A DNA stretch of 64,000 nucleotides from Paenibacillus rigui. GTDB lineage: Bacteria > Bacillota > Bacilli > Paenibacillales > NBRC-103111. The notes beneath the pieces were generated by a model. That model searched no databases and was not told the DNA's origin. It saw nothing but the letters and a program-made list of their open reading frames with translations. Numbering within the stretch: position 1 is the first letter of the stretch; the number at the start of each line of letters is the position of its first letter. The stretch is from assembly GCF_002234615.1 (NCBI RefSeq), contig NZ_NMQW01000025.1, positions 62,001-126,000 of the forward strand, in the 5' to 3' direction. Position numbers and translations under genes: made by a program. Below are positions 17,423-25,749 of the stretch, piece after piece.

Positions 17423-18359
17423 GGCCAAGCTTGGCGTTCTTTCCGTAGGTGCGTTGGTGGTCATCGCCCTTTTCCTGACCGTCGGTGTGAACGGCAGCTG
17501 GGATTACGTTTTTCCCCGGAGGGCCTGGAAAATTGCTTCCATCGTGCTGACCGGCGCATGCATCGCCTTCTCTACCGTATTATTCCAGACGATTACGAAT
17601 AACAAAATTCTCACTCCGAACATCATCGGTCTGGATTCGATGTATATGCTCGCACAAACGGCGGTTGTGTATGTTTTCGGCTCCGGGACGAAGCTGCTCG
17701 TCGACAACAACCTGAATTTTGCGCTGACGCTCGTGATCATGATGCTGTTTGCAGGGCTGCTGTATAAGATGATGTTCCAGCGCGAGGGCGGGCACATCTA
17801 CCATCTTCTGCTGGTCGGCATCATTATGGGGACCCTGCTCGGCAGCCTGACCACCTTCATGCAGGTGCTGATCGATCCCAACGAGTTCCTCGTGCTGCAG
17901 GGCAAAATGTTCGCCAGCTACAACAAGGTGCAGGGCCAGCTGACGACGATTTGCTTTGTCGTGGTTCTGTTGATCGCGATGTATTACTTCAGGTTGGCCA
18001 AGTACATGGATGTGCTGTCGCTCGGCAAGGATCAGGCGGTGAGTCTGGGCGTAGATTACAATGCTGTGGTCAAAAGGCTGCTCATCGTCATCGCCGCACT
18101 CATTTCCGTAGCTACCGCGCTGGTTGGTCCGATCACGTTCCTCGGTCTGCTTGTGGCCAACGTGACCTACCAGTTTATGAGGACGTACCGGCACGCGGTC
18201 CTGGTCCCTGGATCCATTCTGCTAAGTGTTATTGCGCTGGTCGGAGGGCAGCTCATCGTGGAGAAAGTATTTACCTTTACGACCACGTTGAGTGTCATTA
18301 TTAATCTGATCGGCGGAGTGTATTTCTTATATCTGCTGCTGAGGGAGAACAAATCATGA
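17412..18359 (+). CDS. yclO: Siderophore ABC importer permease 2 (YclO-like)
   Basis: This is the second FecCD-family permease, 315 residues, with hydrophobic segments throughout and the coupling block GPITFLGLLVANVTYQFM. It pairs with YclN to form the channel heterodimer. The AGGAG in GTTGAGGAGAAAGGC just before ATG 17412 gives a good start. It overlaps both neighbours (11 bases with yclN, 4 bases with yclP), so the three membrane components are tightly coupled. Petrobactin or another catecholate is the most likely cargo by synteny; the sequence alone does not prove it. Confidence 0.88.
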   Translation: MTYKAKLGVLSVGALVVIALFLTVGVNGSWDYVFPRRAWKIASIVLTGACIAFSTVLFQTITNNKILTPNIIGLDSMYMLAQTAVVYVFGSGTKLLVDNNLNFALTLVIMMLFAGLLYKMMFQREGGHIYHLLLVGIIMGTLLGSLTTFMQVLIDPNEFLVLQGKMFASYNKVQGQLTTICFVVVLLIAMYYFRLAKYMDVLSLGKDQAVSLGVDYNAVVKRLLIVIAALISVATALVGPITFLGLLVANVTYQFMRTYRHAVLVPGSILLSVIALVGGQLIVEKVFTFTTTLSVIINLIGGVYFLYLLLRENKS

Positions 18360-19114
18360 TTGAAGTCAGGCATCTATCCAAAAGCTACGGCGGCAAAAAC
18401 GTCGTTGACAACGTGTCTGTCCGCATCGGCAAGGGCAAGATTACTTCGTTTATCGGTCCCAACGGTGCAGGCAAAAGCACCCTGCTCTCGATGATCAGCC
18501 GCCTCACGAACCGGGATGCGGGTGAGATTCTTATCGAGGGTCGAGAGCTCAGCCAATGCAAAAGCACCGAGCTGGCTAAGCAAATATCGATTCTGAAGCA
18601 GTCGAATCATATCAGCGTCAGGCTGACGGTCAGGGAGCTCGTCTCATTCGGGCGGTTCCCGTACTCCCAGGGCAAGCTGACTCCCGAGGATTGGAAGCAT
18701 GTCGATGAGGCGATTGCCTATATGGAGCTTGGGGAGCTGCAGCACAACTATTTGGATCAGCTGAGCGGAGGCCAGAACCAAAGAGCTTATATCGCGATGG
18801 TCATCGCTCAGAATACGGAGTATGTGCTGCTGGATGAGCCGCTGAACAATCTGGATATGCGCCATTCGGTACAGATTATGAGGGTGCTCCGGCGGCTCGT
18901 GGACGAGCTGGGGAAGACGGTCGTTATCGTCATTCACGACATTAACTTTGCCTCCTGCTATTCGGATTACATCGTCGCTCTGAAGAACGGGAAGGTCGTG
19001 AAGGAGGGCGCTACGGAAGAGATCATCGATTCGGCGGTGCTGAAGGAAGTGTACGATATGGACATTCCGATCGAGAACGTGGGCGGCCGCCGGATATGCG
19101 TCTATTTCAGCTAA
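18356..19114 (+). CDS. yclP: Siderophore ABC importer ATPase (YclP-like)
   Basis: This 252-residue FepC-type ATPase has Walker A GPNGAGKST, signature LSGGQNQR, Walker B YVLLDEPLNNLD and the switch His in VIHDINFA. The ATG overlaps the yclO stop (ATGA). It drives ferric-siderophore import through YclNO. A 120-bp gap separates it from the binding protein; I see no terminator there, so the four genes are probably one transcript, with a possible extra promoter in the gap. Confidence 0.92.
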   Translation: MIEVRHLSKSYGGKNVVDNVSVRIGKGKITSFIGPNGAGKSTLLSMISRLTNRDAGEILIEGRELSQCKSTELAKQISILKQSNHISVRLTVRELVSFGRFPYSQGKLTPEDWKHVDEAIAYMELGELQHNYLDQLSGGQNQRAYIAMVIAQNTEYVLLDEPLNNLDMRHSVQIMRVLRRLVDELGKTVVIVIHDINFASCYSDYIVALKNGKVVKEGATEEIIDSAVLKEVYDMDIPIENVGGRRICVYFS

Positions 19115-19234
19115 GAAGTGAAGCCGGTATCTGTAAGTCCGGTGAACAAGCAGCGGAGCAGGTATGTATTCGCCTGACTTCCCAAGCTTTACAACGTTAA
19201 TCATTCATTCTATTAAATTCAAGAGGTGGTTCCT

Positions 19235-20221
19235 ATGAGAAAAAGTTTACCCATGCTGTTGATGATGCTATGCTTGGCTCTATTTGCCGCGGCTTGCGGC
19301 ACCAGCCCGTCCAAGGATGCGGCTCCGGCTGCAAGCGGCGGTGCGCAGGGAGGCGCCGCACCGGCGGCAGCGACGAATGAAGAACTGACATTCAAGCATC
19401 AATTAGGCGAGACGAAAGTAAAGAAAAACCCGAAGAAAGTCATTGCGTTCGATTTCGGCGCATTGGATACGCTGGATAAGCTGGGCATTGAAGTAACAGG
19501 CGTAGCGCAAAAGAACCTGCCGGCGTATTTGTCCAAGTACAAGGACGCCAAATACCAGAACATCGGCACACTGCAGGAGCCGGATTACGAGAAAATCAGC
19601 TCGATCAAGCCGGACCTGATCCTCATTTCGGGCAGACAGCAAACGGCTTATCCGGAGCTGAGCAAGCTGGCTCCCACGCTGTATGTGGGTGTAGATACCA
19701 AAAATTACATGGAGTCGTTTAAAAAGAACATGAACATGATCGGTCAAATATTCGGCAAGGAATCGGCGGTCGAGGCGGAGCTTGCGAAGATCGATCAGAC
19801 GATCAAGGATGTGCAGGCACAAGTGAAAGCGAATCATAAAAATGCGCTTGTTATTCTGGCGAACGACGGCACCATCAGCGCCTTCGGTCCAGGCTCCCGC
19901 TTCGGTCTTGTTCATGATGTGCTCGGCATTCCGGCCGTAGATCCAAACCTGGAGGTATCCACGCACGGCCAAAGCATTTCGTTCGAATACATTGCACAAA
20001 AAAATCCGGACTACTTGTTCGTCGTCGACCGTGGAGCCGCTGTAGCTAACACGGCCTCCACCGCTGCGAAGCCGCTTGTGGAGAATGAGCTGGTGAAGAA
20101 AACAAAAGCCTTCACGGACAACCATATCATCTACCTGGATCAAAATTACTGGTACTTGTCCGGCGGAGGGCTGACCTCCGTAGCGGAAATGATCAACCAA
20201 GCCGCTAAAGGCTATAAATGA
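19235..20221 (+). CDS. yclQ: Siderophore-binding lipoprotein (YclQ-like)
   Basis: This 328-residue lipoprotein has signal MRKSLPMLLMMLCLALFAAAC with lipobox FAAAC, an Ala/Gly/Pro-rich linker to about residue 50, then a FecB/FhuD-type clam-shell domain with a long connecting helix (IAFDFGALDTLDKLGIEV, KPDLILISGRQQTAYPEL, IYLDQNYWYLSGGG). ATG 19235 follows AGAGGTGG; GTG 19226 would be too close to that site. It delivers the ferric siderophore to YclNO. The same ligand type is probably read inside the cell by the Btr-like regulator. Confidence 0.9.
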   Translation: MRKSLPMLLMMLCLALFAAACGTSPSKDAAPAASGGAQGGAAPAAATNEELTFKHQLGETKVKKNPKKVIAFDFGALDTLDKLGIEVTGVAQKNLPAYLSKYKDAKYQNIGTLQEPDYEKISSIKPDLILISGRQQTAYPELSKLAPTLYVGVDTKNYMESFKKNMNMIGQIFGKESAVEAELAKIDQTIKDVQAQVKANHKNALVILANDGTISAFGPGSRFGLVHDVLGIPAVDPNLEVSTHGQSISFEYIAQKNPDYLFVVDRGAAVANTASTAAKPLVENELVKKTKAFTDNHIIYLDQNYWYLSGGGLTSVAEMINQAAKGYK

Positions 20222-20234
20222 GAACCATCTAAAG

Positions 20235-20279
20235 ACCAAACACCCCCTGGCACGCCTGAGCGTGGAGGGGGTGTTTGGT
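20235..20279 (+). terminator. Strong terminator after yclQ
   Basis: ACCAAACACCCCC and GGGGGTGTTTGGT form a perfect 13-bp stem around an inner GGCACGCCTGAGCGTGGA structure. It closes the iron operon. Confidence 0.8.
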
Positions 20280-20334
20280 TATCCTAACCTTTTTTCATAT
20301 CTTGAACGGGTGTTCCGTTCTCTCTGTGTATCAA

Positions 20335-20679
20335 TTAGATGCGGATATCTATTGTGGTGTCGCCGCTTGCGGTATTTTTACCGATCAGGCTTTGACTCTG
20401 GGCTTGCGCCGAGCTTTGCTGCTGGCTTTGACTGGAGGCTCCGCTATTGCTGCTGCTGCCGGAGCTCCCTTTCGCTTGGGCGATTTGAAGCTCAATTTGT
20501 TGAATTTGCTGCTGAATAAGCTGCGTTTGTTTACTTTTGGTTTCCTCATCTTGCTTACTATCCTTGATCTTATCCAGCTGGGCTTGCAGCTGAGCCTTTT
20601 GCTTTTCCAAAGCGGCGGTATCGCTGCTGCTGGAAGGATAAGAGGTAGATGTACCGGATGATAAGGACGAAATATTCAA
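20335..20679 (-). CDS. FlxA-like coiled-coil protein, TTG start
   Basis: This small 114-residue protein is Ser/Gln-rich. Residues about 22-70 form a coiled coil (LEKQKAQLQAQLDKIKDSK and QTQLIQQQIQQIELQIAQAK), flanked by Ser/Thr-rich tails. This composition and length fit the FlxA-like family of Gram-positive bacteria, whose function is not known beyond a link to flagellar regulation in E. coli. The start is TTG 20679, chosen because GAGGAG sits 7 bases upstream and no ATG fits. It stands alone between the iron operon and mhqR. Confidence 0.7.
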   Translation of the reverse strand: MNISSLSSGTSTSYPSSSSDTAALEKQKAQLQAQLDKIKDSKQDEETKSKQTQLIQQQIQQIELQIAQAKGSSGSSSNSGASSQSQQQSSAQAQSQSLIGKNTASGDTTIDIRI

Positions 20680-20874
20680 GCTCCCACTCCTCGGATTCAG
20701 TCAGTTGATCTTATGCATTTAATATACTCCTTTTCGAGTGGGGGAACCTGAGGATTTGCTGAATGTCGACTGAATTTGGACTGAATGTTAGGCCTGATTG
20801 TCCTGGTTGGAGACCATGTTCCGTCGTTCCAGGCATGGATTACCGGATTTTAGAAAAATGTTTCAAGCAGGGTG

Positions 20875-20903
20875 TTGACAAATGAATGCAAATAGAGTAT
20901 CTT
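20875..20903 (+). promoter_or_regulatory. Promoter of the mhqR-like gene
   Basis: TTGACA (20875-20880), 17 bases, TATCTT (20898-20903). The -10 overlaps the inverted repeat annotated next, suggesting autorepression. Confidence 0.65.
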
Positions 20904-20915
20904 TAAATCAAGATA
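20898..20915. promoter_or_regulatory. MhqR-box-like inverted repeat (autoregulatory)
   Basis: TATCTTTAAATCAAGATA has TATCTT/AAGATA arms like the Bacillus MhqR operator (TATCTCGAATTC-type). A third half-site, CAAGATA, follows at about 20924-20930. Confidence 0.65.
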
Positions 20916-20955
20916 AACAAATTCAAGATAAACAACAGGGACAGGAGAATACAAG

Positions 20956-21399
20956 ATGCCGACTCCCAAGACAGAATCACTCGATCTATTCATCGCTCTT
21001 TCCCGGGCCAGCCAGTGGGTGAACGCACATGCCGACAGAGACATCAGGACGCATGGCTTGAACCGGACCGAATTCGGGGTTCTTGAATTGTTATACCACA
21101 AGGGCGCACAGCCTATTCAACAGATCGGCGGCAAGGTGCTTATGAGCAGCGGCAACATCACCTATGTCGTGGACAAATTGGAGAAGAAGCAGTTTGTACA
21201 GCGCAAAGCCTCGACGGAAGACCGGCGTCTCATCTATGCAGAGATTACCAAGCAAGGCGAGCAGTTTATCGAGCAGGTGTTTCCGCAGCATATGGATGTC
21301 ATCGAGAAGGCGGTTGAGGCGCTAACCTCGGAAGAGAAGCAGCTTGCAAGTGAATTGCTTAAGAAGCTGGGAAAGCATGCACAGCAAACCTTTAAGTAG
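20956..21399 (+). CDS. mhqR: MarR-family regulator, MhqR-like
   Basis: This 147-residue MarR protein has a winged helix at about 35-100 (GLNRTEFGVLELLYHKG, QQIGGKVLMSSGNITYVVDK, the wing KASTEDRRLIYAEITKQG) and dimerising helices at both ends. There is no Cys, as in Bacillus MhqR, which loses DNA binding in response to quinones by a non-thiol route. Its targets in Bacillus (mhqNOP, mhqED) match the next genes here: a broken nitroreductase, a VOC dioxygenase and an MhqD-type esterase. The start has an AGGAG site (in GGGACAGGAGAATACAAG). Paired inverted repeats in front of itself and of the target genes support local repression. Confidence 0.85.
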   Translation: MPTPKTESLDLFIALSRASQWVNAHADRDIRTHGLNRTEFGVLELLYHKGAQPIQQIGGKVLMSSGNITYVVDKLEKKQFVQRKASTEDRRLIYAEITKQGEQFIEQVFPQHMDVIEKAVEALTSEEKQLASELLKKLGKHAQQTFK

Positions 21400-21438
21400 C
21401 TGACCCGATCATGGCGGCTGCTTTCCTAACTGTCATAT

Positions 21439-21454
21439 ATCTTAATTTTAAGAT
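21439..21454. promoter_or_regulatory. Perfect MhqR-box-like palindrome before the mhq target genes
   Basis: ATCTTAATTTTAAGAT is a perfect 16-base palindrome with the same ATCTT/AAGAT arms as the site in front of mhqR, and it overlaps a TATCTT -10-like hexamer. It lies 49 bases before the nitroreductase remnant. Confidence 0.75.
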
Positions 21455-21502
21455 TCTTTAAATTGCTAATTCTAACTTTTATTTATCAGGAGGCTGTATC
21501 TC

Positions 21503-21818
21503 ATGAGCGAATTCATTCCCTTATTGAAGGAACGCAGATCGGCTAATAAATTTATTCCCGGGGTGGAAATACTGGATAAGGAACTGGAAGAGATGTTCCA
21601 GCTGGTCAAGTTTGCGAAGGAAGAAGGAAAAAGGGTGGGACACGTGCCCGATGATCGGCTTCGATCCGGCGGCAGTCCGCGAGGCATTGAACATTCCTGA
21701 TTCCTATGTTCCCGCACTGATGATGACAATTGGAAAAGAAGACACGTCAAGTCAACGGCCGCGCGGCTACCGTAAACCGACAGGTGAATTCGTTAGCTAC
21801 AACCGTTTTGAACTATAA
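21503..21818 (+). pseudogene. mhqN: mhqN/YodC-like nitroreductase remnant with internal deletion and frameshift
   Basis: The start is normal (AGGAGG then ATG, MSEFIPLLKERRSANKFIPG), giving about 37 residues of a nitroreductase N-terminus. The sequence then jumps into the family's C-terminus in another frame (KGWDTCPMIGFDPAAV, YVPALMMTIGK). About 110 central residues that hold FMN contacts and the active site are missing, and the first frame stops at 21700. Intact homologues are about 200 residues. The gene is dead as an oxidoreductase, although its promoter and operator remain and drive the next gene. Confidence 0.85.
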
Positions 21819-21848
21819 AAAATTGAAATGATAAGGGAGATGGAACAA

Positions 21849-22796
21849 ATGACAAAACAAACCGCAGGTATTCACCATATTACAGCTTTCGTAAGAAATC
21901 CGCAGCAAACCGTTGATTTTTACGCAGGGGTGCTTGGATTGAGATTGATCAAACAAACGATTAACTTCGATGCCCCTGAAGTGTACCACTTGTACTTGGG
22001 CAATGAGCTGGGCAGCCCGGGAACCATTATTACCTTCTTCCCGTGGGCCCATTCCCGGAAAGGCCGCATCGGCGGAGGACAGGTTGGCTACACGACGTAT
22101 GTCGTACCGGGAGGAACATTGGATTTCTGGGCAGAGCGGCTGGCGAAATTTCAAATTCCGTTCACCGAGACCGTTCGTTTTGGGGAAACCTATTTGCAAT
22201 TTGAAGATAAAGACGGTCTGCAGCTGGAAATCGTAGCCCGCGAGGAAGGACCGCAAAGCCAATGGACCTTCGGCGGCGTGCCTGCCGACAAAGCAATCAA
22301 AGGCTTCGGCGGGGCGATTCTGTACAGCACGGCGCCCAATCAAACCGGCCACTTGCTGGAGCACGTGATGGGACTTACCAAAGTGGGACAGGAAGGAGCC
22401 TACGCCCGCTACAGAGCAACCGGTGACCTTGGCAATGTGATCGACTTGAATGTAACGCCTATGGGCTATGGCATCGGCGGCGCCGGTACCGTGCACCATA
22501 TCGCATGGCGCGCCATAGATGACGCCGATCATGCCTTGTGGAGAAGCCATGTGGAGCAGAACGGGTTTCACCCGACGCCTATCGTGGACCGTCAATACTT
22601 CAATGCGATTTATTTCCGGGAAGAGGGCGGCATCTTATTTGAGATTGCGACGGATCCTCCAGGCTTTGCCAGAGACGAGGAGCCGGAGCACCTGGGTGAA
22701 CAACTGATGCTGCCATCTTGGTTTGAACCGAAACGCGACGAAATCGTACAAAACCTGGAGCCGTTCGAGGTGAGGGTACTGAAGGAGGATCAATAA
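21849..22796 (+). CDS. mhqO: Ring-cleaving VOC dioxygenase (MhqO/MhqA-like)
   Basis: This 315-residue protein has two vicinal-oxygen-chelate modules: residues about 6-140 start with GIHHITAFVRNPQQTVDFYAGVLGL (metal His in IHHIT), and about 150-300 contain GTVHHIAWRAIDD and the metal Glu in GGILFEIATDPPGF. Bacillus MhqA/MhqO/MhqE of the same length protect against 2-methylhydroquinone and catechol by ring cleavage. ATG 21849 was chosen over 21828 because the GGGAGATGG site precedes it. It sits 30 bases behind the nitroreductase remnant and 1 base ahead of mhqD, so it is an operon member under the 21439 operator. Confidence 0.88.
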   Translation: MTKQTAGIHHITAFVRNPQQTVDFYAGVLGLRLIKQTINFDAPEVYHLYLGNELGSPGTIITFFPWAHSRKGRIGGGQVGYTTYVVPGGTLDFWAERLAKFQIPFTETVRFGETYLQFEDKDGLQLEIVAREEGPQSQWTFGGVPADKAIKGFGGAILYSTAPNQTGHLLEHVMGLTKVGQEGAYARYRATGDLGNVIDLNVTPMGYGIGGAGTVHHIAWRAIDDADHALWRSHVEQNGFHPTPIVDRQYFNAIYFREEGGILFEIATDPPGFARDEEPEHLGEQLMLPSWFEPKRDEIVQNLEPFEVRVLKEDQ

Positions 22797-22797
22797 G

Positions 22798-23403
22798 ATG
22801 AAGCATGTATTTGAAAGTGGTACCGATCCTGGCGCACCGGTCCTTGTCCTTCTCCACGGGACCGGAGGCAACGAGCGCGATCTGCTGCCTTTGGGCCGGC
22901 TCATTTCGCCGGCCTCCTCGGTTCTCGGGGTAAGAGGCAATGTGCTGGAGAACGGCATGCCGCGGTTTTTCCGCCGGCTGGCCGAGGGTATTTTTGATGA
23001 GGAGGACCTCATCTTCCGTACGAAGGAGCTGAGCGATTTTCTCGATGATGCAGCTGTGGCGCATGGTCTGGATCGCCGCAACTTCGTAGCGGTCGGCTAC
23101 TCCAACGGGGCGAATATCGCCGGGAGCCTTCTGTTTCACTGCCCGGATGCGTTCCGTGGCGCCATCCTGCACCATCCGATGGTGCCGCGGAGGGGGATCG
23201 GGCTGCCCGATCTGAGCGGCATCCCTGTCTTCATCGGGGCAGGGAGGAACGACCCGATCTGCTCTCCGCAGGAGACGGAGGAGCTGCAAAAGCTGCTCAG
23301 CGATGCAGGAGCCCCAGTGACAGTCCATTGGGAGAACTTCGGCCACCAGCTGTCGCAGAACGAAGCGAATGCGGCGGCGGCTTGGTTCCGTGAACAGTTT
23401 TGA
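22798..23403 (+). CDS. mhqD: MhqD-like carboxylesterase/phospholipase
   Basis: This 201-residue alpha/beta hydrolase has an oxyanion region LLHGTGGNERDLLPL, nucleophile Ser in GYSNGAN (about residue 102), catalytic Asp in GAGRNDPICSPQET and catalytic His in FGHQLSQNE. It belongs to the phospholipase/carboxylesterase family that includes Bacillus MhqD, induced by quinones. Its start has AAGGAGG upstream, inside the end of mhqO. Its physiological ester is unknown. Confidence 0.85.
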   Translation: MKHVFESGTDPGAPVLVLLHGTGGNERDLLPLGRLISPASSVLGVRGNVLENGMPRFFRRLAEGIFDEEDLIFRTKELSDFLDDAAVAHGLDRRNFVAVGYSNGANIAGSLLFHCPDAFRGAILHHPMVPRRGIGLPDLSGIPVFIGAGRNDPICSPQETEELQKLLSDAGAPVTVHWENFGHQLSQNEANAAAAWFREQF

Positions 23404-23408
23404 TAGAT

Positions 23409-23445
23409 GAGAAAAAGGGAGTCCTTGAAGGGCTCCCTTTTCTCT
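23409..23445 (+). terminator. Terminator between mhqD and MFS gene
   Basis: AGAAAAAGGGAGtCC and GGgCTCCCTTTTCTC pair, with T-rich ends on both strands, so it can serve both convergent genes. Confidence 0.75.
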
Positions 23446-23490
23446 TGTCCGTCTGGACAGGTGAAATCTCAAATCGCGGATTTCTCAATG

Positions 23491-24801
23491 CTAGCTCATA
23501 GAAATCGTGTCTGATGCCGATGTCTTTTGCTTTTTGCGGGACCATATCACGACTGGAATGAGTAAAAGCGCGAGGCCGCCGCCGGCAAATGAAAGCGTTG
23601 CGTAGCTCGAATGAGCTACTACCACACCCGAAAGCGCTCCGCCCGATGCCCCGGCCAAAGCAATTAACACATCAATCGTTCCTTGAGTTTTGGCCCGGGT
23701 CGCCGGTTCCGTTGCATCCACGATAAGAGCGGTTCCGCTGATTAAGCCAAAGTTCCAGCCAAGACCCAGCAATGCAAGAGCAATGATTAGAACCAATATG
23801 GAATCCGCAGGCGCTAATGCTGCAACAGTAGCAGCAATAAGCAGAACAGCACCTGAAGCAATCGACATGGCTGTGCGGCCGATCTTGTCAATGAGTATAC
23901 CTGTCATGAGAGATGGAAAGTACATAAAGCCTATATGGATACCTATAACTAAGCCGACATCACCCAAACCATGTCCATGGTGCTTCATATGAATCGGGGT
24001 CATCGTCATAATTGCAATCATCACAATTTGAGTTAGGATCATGACTGTTGTGCCAACAATTAAGCCTCGGTTGTTCATTTTTTGTGGATTCGCCGGCCTA
24101 TCTTTGAGAGTGCTCTGATGGGATTGCGCCTGGGTTATAGCCTTTGCAACCATTAATGGATCAGGGCGGAGAAAAATTAAAAATACCAAGCCTGCCAGGA
24201 TGAAGGCTGCTGCAGATAATAGGAAAGGTCCTGCCAGGGCCGGGACACCGAGAGACATGGCGAAGCGGCCCATAACGTCTACCAAATTAGGGCCTGCAAC
24301 GGCACCGAAAGTCGTTGAAACCATTGCAATGCTGACTGCCGTTGCCCTCTGTGTAGGCTTTGCTAAATCAGTCCCCGCATAACGTGCTTGCAGGTTCGTC
24401 GCAGTGCCTGCACCGTAGATAACCAGAGATACGAACAGCAGACCTATACTTTGGTTTACCGCTGCCAATACAACCCCTACGGCACCGAGGCCTCCTGCCA
24501 GGAAGCCCGCTGCAAGCCCCAACCGGCGCCCGGAACGCTGCGAAAGACGACCAACGAGCAGCGCCGCCATAGCAGACCCAAGAGTGAGTAAAGCGGCAGG
24601 AATACCCGCAAAGCTGTCCGTCCCCAGCATATCCTGGGCAAGGAGTGCTCCGACGGTGACCCCTGCGGCAAGTCCTGCACCGCCAAAAATTTGTGAAATG
24701 ACGACAATGAGCAGGGAGCGCTTATACAATTGCCGCTGCATATCCGGAGAATCGATGTAAGCTCGTATAGGATTGTCAATAGGTTGGGGTTCATGCTTCA
24801 T
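23491..24801 (-). CDS. MFS transporter (probable drug/metabolite exporter)
   Basis: This 436-residue major-facilitator protein has about 12 membrane segments and an extended central loop at about 215-235 (KAITQAQSHQSTLKDRPANP). Motif-A-like sequence VGRLSQRSGRRLGL follows segment 2 and a second copy (GILIDKIGRTAMSI) follows segment 8. It lies 44 bases behind the ArsR-rhodanese gene and is probably co-transcribed with it, so the cargo should be the stressor that the regulator senses, perhaps a sulfur species, a metalloid or a drug. AAAGGTGG is 9 bases before the ATG. Confidence 0.82.
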   Translation of the reverse strand: MKHEPQPIDNPIRAYIDSPDMQRQLYKRSLLIVVISQIFGGAGLAAGVTVGALLAQDMLGTDSFAGIPAALLTLGSAMAALLVGRLSQRSGRRLGLAAGFLAGGLGAVGVVLAAVNQSIGLLFVSLVIYGAGTATNLQARYAGTDLAKPTQRATAVSIAMVSTTFGAVAGPNLVDVMGRFAMSLGVPALAGPFLLSAAAFILAGLVFLIFLRPDPLMVAKAITQAQSHQSTLKDRPANPQKMNNRGLIVGTTVMILTQIVMIAIMTMTPIHMKHHGHGLGDVGLVIGIHIGFMYFPSLMTGILIDKIGRTAMSIASGAVLLIAATVAALAPADSILVLIIALALLGLGWNFGLISGTALIVDATEPATRAKTQGTIDVLIALAGASGGALSGVVVAHSSYATLSFAGGGLALLLIPVVIWSRKKQKTSASDTISMS

Positions 24802-24845
24802 CGCGTAGAACCACCTTTCTGTTTGTTTATAACACTAGTTTTATA

Positions 24846-25526
24846 TTAAGCATCTCCTGGGAGTGAGACATTGGAATATTCCACATAACGTTTCCATTCG
24901 TATACGCCTTCTTCCAAACGAGAGGCCTTTATCCCGTTGGTTTTCAAAATTTCAACCGCTTGTGCAGACATGAAGCAGTAAGGACCTCGGCAGTACGCCA
25001 CAATTTCCTTATCCACCGGTAAAGACGCCAGATGTTCCTCCAGTTCTTCAATGGGTATGGAAATAGCGCCCGGGATATGGCCCATGACATATTCATCCTT
25101 TGGCCGCACATCCAGCAATAATACTTCTCCTTTTTCCATTCGTACCCTAAGCTCTTCCAGAGGTATGGGTTCCATACTTGCGTGCTGTTGAACAATTTCA
25201 TTCTTAAGCCGTTGAATTTCCACTAATTGCTTTTCGCTAAGACGATGCAAGGACACCATAAAATCAGCGACACTTAGTTCAGCAATTTCGTAAATGACAT
25301 AGTTCCCCTTCTTCGTGAAGCGAACCAATCGGGATTCATGCAAGGTTTGCAAATGCTGTGATACATTGGCAACACTCATTCCGGTCATCTTAGCGAGCTG
25401 CTCCACCGATTTAGGACCTTGAGCAAGGATGTCAATCAGCTCTAAGCGTTTAGGACTCGACAGGCATTTACCGATACGAGCAAACTCCTGGTAAAGCTGA
25501 TCCTTCCATTCTCGTTCCAAGTTCAC
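24846..25526 (-). CDS. ArsR-family HTH fused to rhodanese domain
   Basis: This 226-residue fusion has an ArsR winged helix at about 10-95 (SPKRLELIDILAQGPKSVEQ, MTGMSVANVSQHLQTLHES) and a rhodanese domain at about 120-215 (VLLLDVRPKDEYVMGHIPGA) with active-site Cys in VAYCRGPYC (the C-R-G-P-Y-C loop). GTG 25526 has GAGGTGG 6 bases upstream and is preferred over TTG 25541. A perfect inverted repeat lies just in front. ArsR-rhodanese fusions are thought to sense persulfide or thiol state through the rhodanese Cys. It controls itself and the MFS gene behind it. Confidence 0.88.
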   Translation of the reverse strand: MNLEREWKDQLYQEFARIGKCLSSPKRLELIDILAQGPKSVEQLAKMTGMSVANVSQHLQTLHESRLVRFTKKGNYVIYEIAELSVADFMVSLHRLSEKQLVEIQRLKNEIVQQHASMEPIPLEELRVRMEKGEVLLLDVRPKDEYVMGHIPGAISIPIEELEEHLASLPVDKEIVAYCRGPYCFMSAQAVEILKTNGIKASRLEEGVYEWKRYVEYSNVSLPGDA

Positions 25527-25540
25527 AAGTAACCACCTCA

Positions 25541-25566
25541 ACTATTCAATTAATTTATTGAATAGT
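25541..25566. promoter_or_regulatory. Perfect operator palindrome of the ArsR-rhodanese gene
   Basis: ACTATTCAAT - taattt - ATTGAATAGT is a perfect 10-6-10 inverted repeat directly upstream of the ribosome binding site of the ArsR-rhodanese gene, as expected for an ArsR self-operator. Confidence 0.85.
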
Positions 25567-25624
25567 TATAGAATAAAGTTACCGCTGCTTTGTGTCAAGG
25601 GACACCTGTAATCTATCCTTCATA

Positions 25625-25668
25625 ATGTAATAAAATTTACATAAATATATAAATGTAATAAATTTAAC
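25625..25668. promoter_or_regulatory. Direct repeats and -10-like element upstream of second importer
   Basis: ATGTAATAAAATTTAC (25625-25640) and ATGTAATAAATTTAAC (25653-25668) are 16-base direct repeats, 28 bases apart in register. A TATAAT occurs at 25712-25717. These are candidate regulator sites and a promoter for the 25750-30096 importer; which protein binds is unknown. Confidence 0.4.
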
Positions 25669-25749
25669 AATGGTGACACATTCCGTTTACATTCCGATAA
25701 TAGTTGCTCCCTATAATGACAATTATCCGAGTAAATGGAGGTTATGTTC

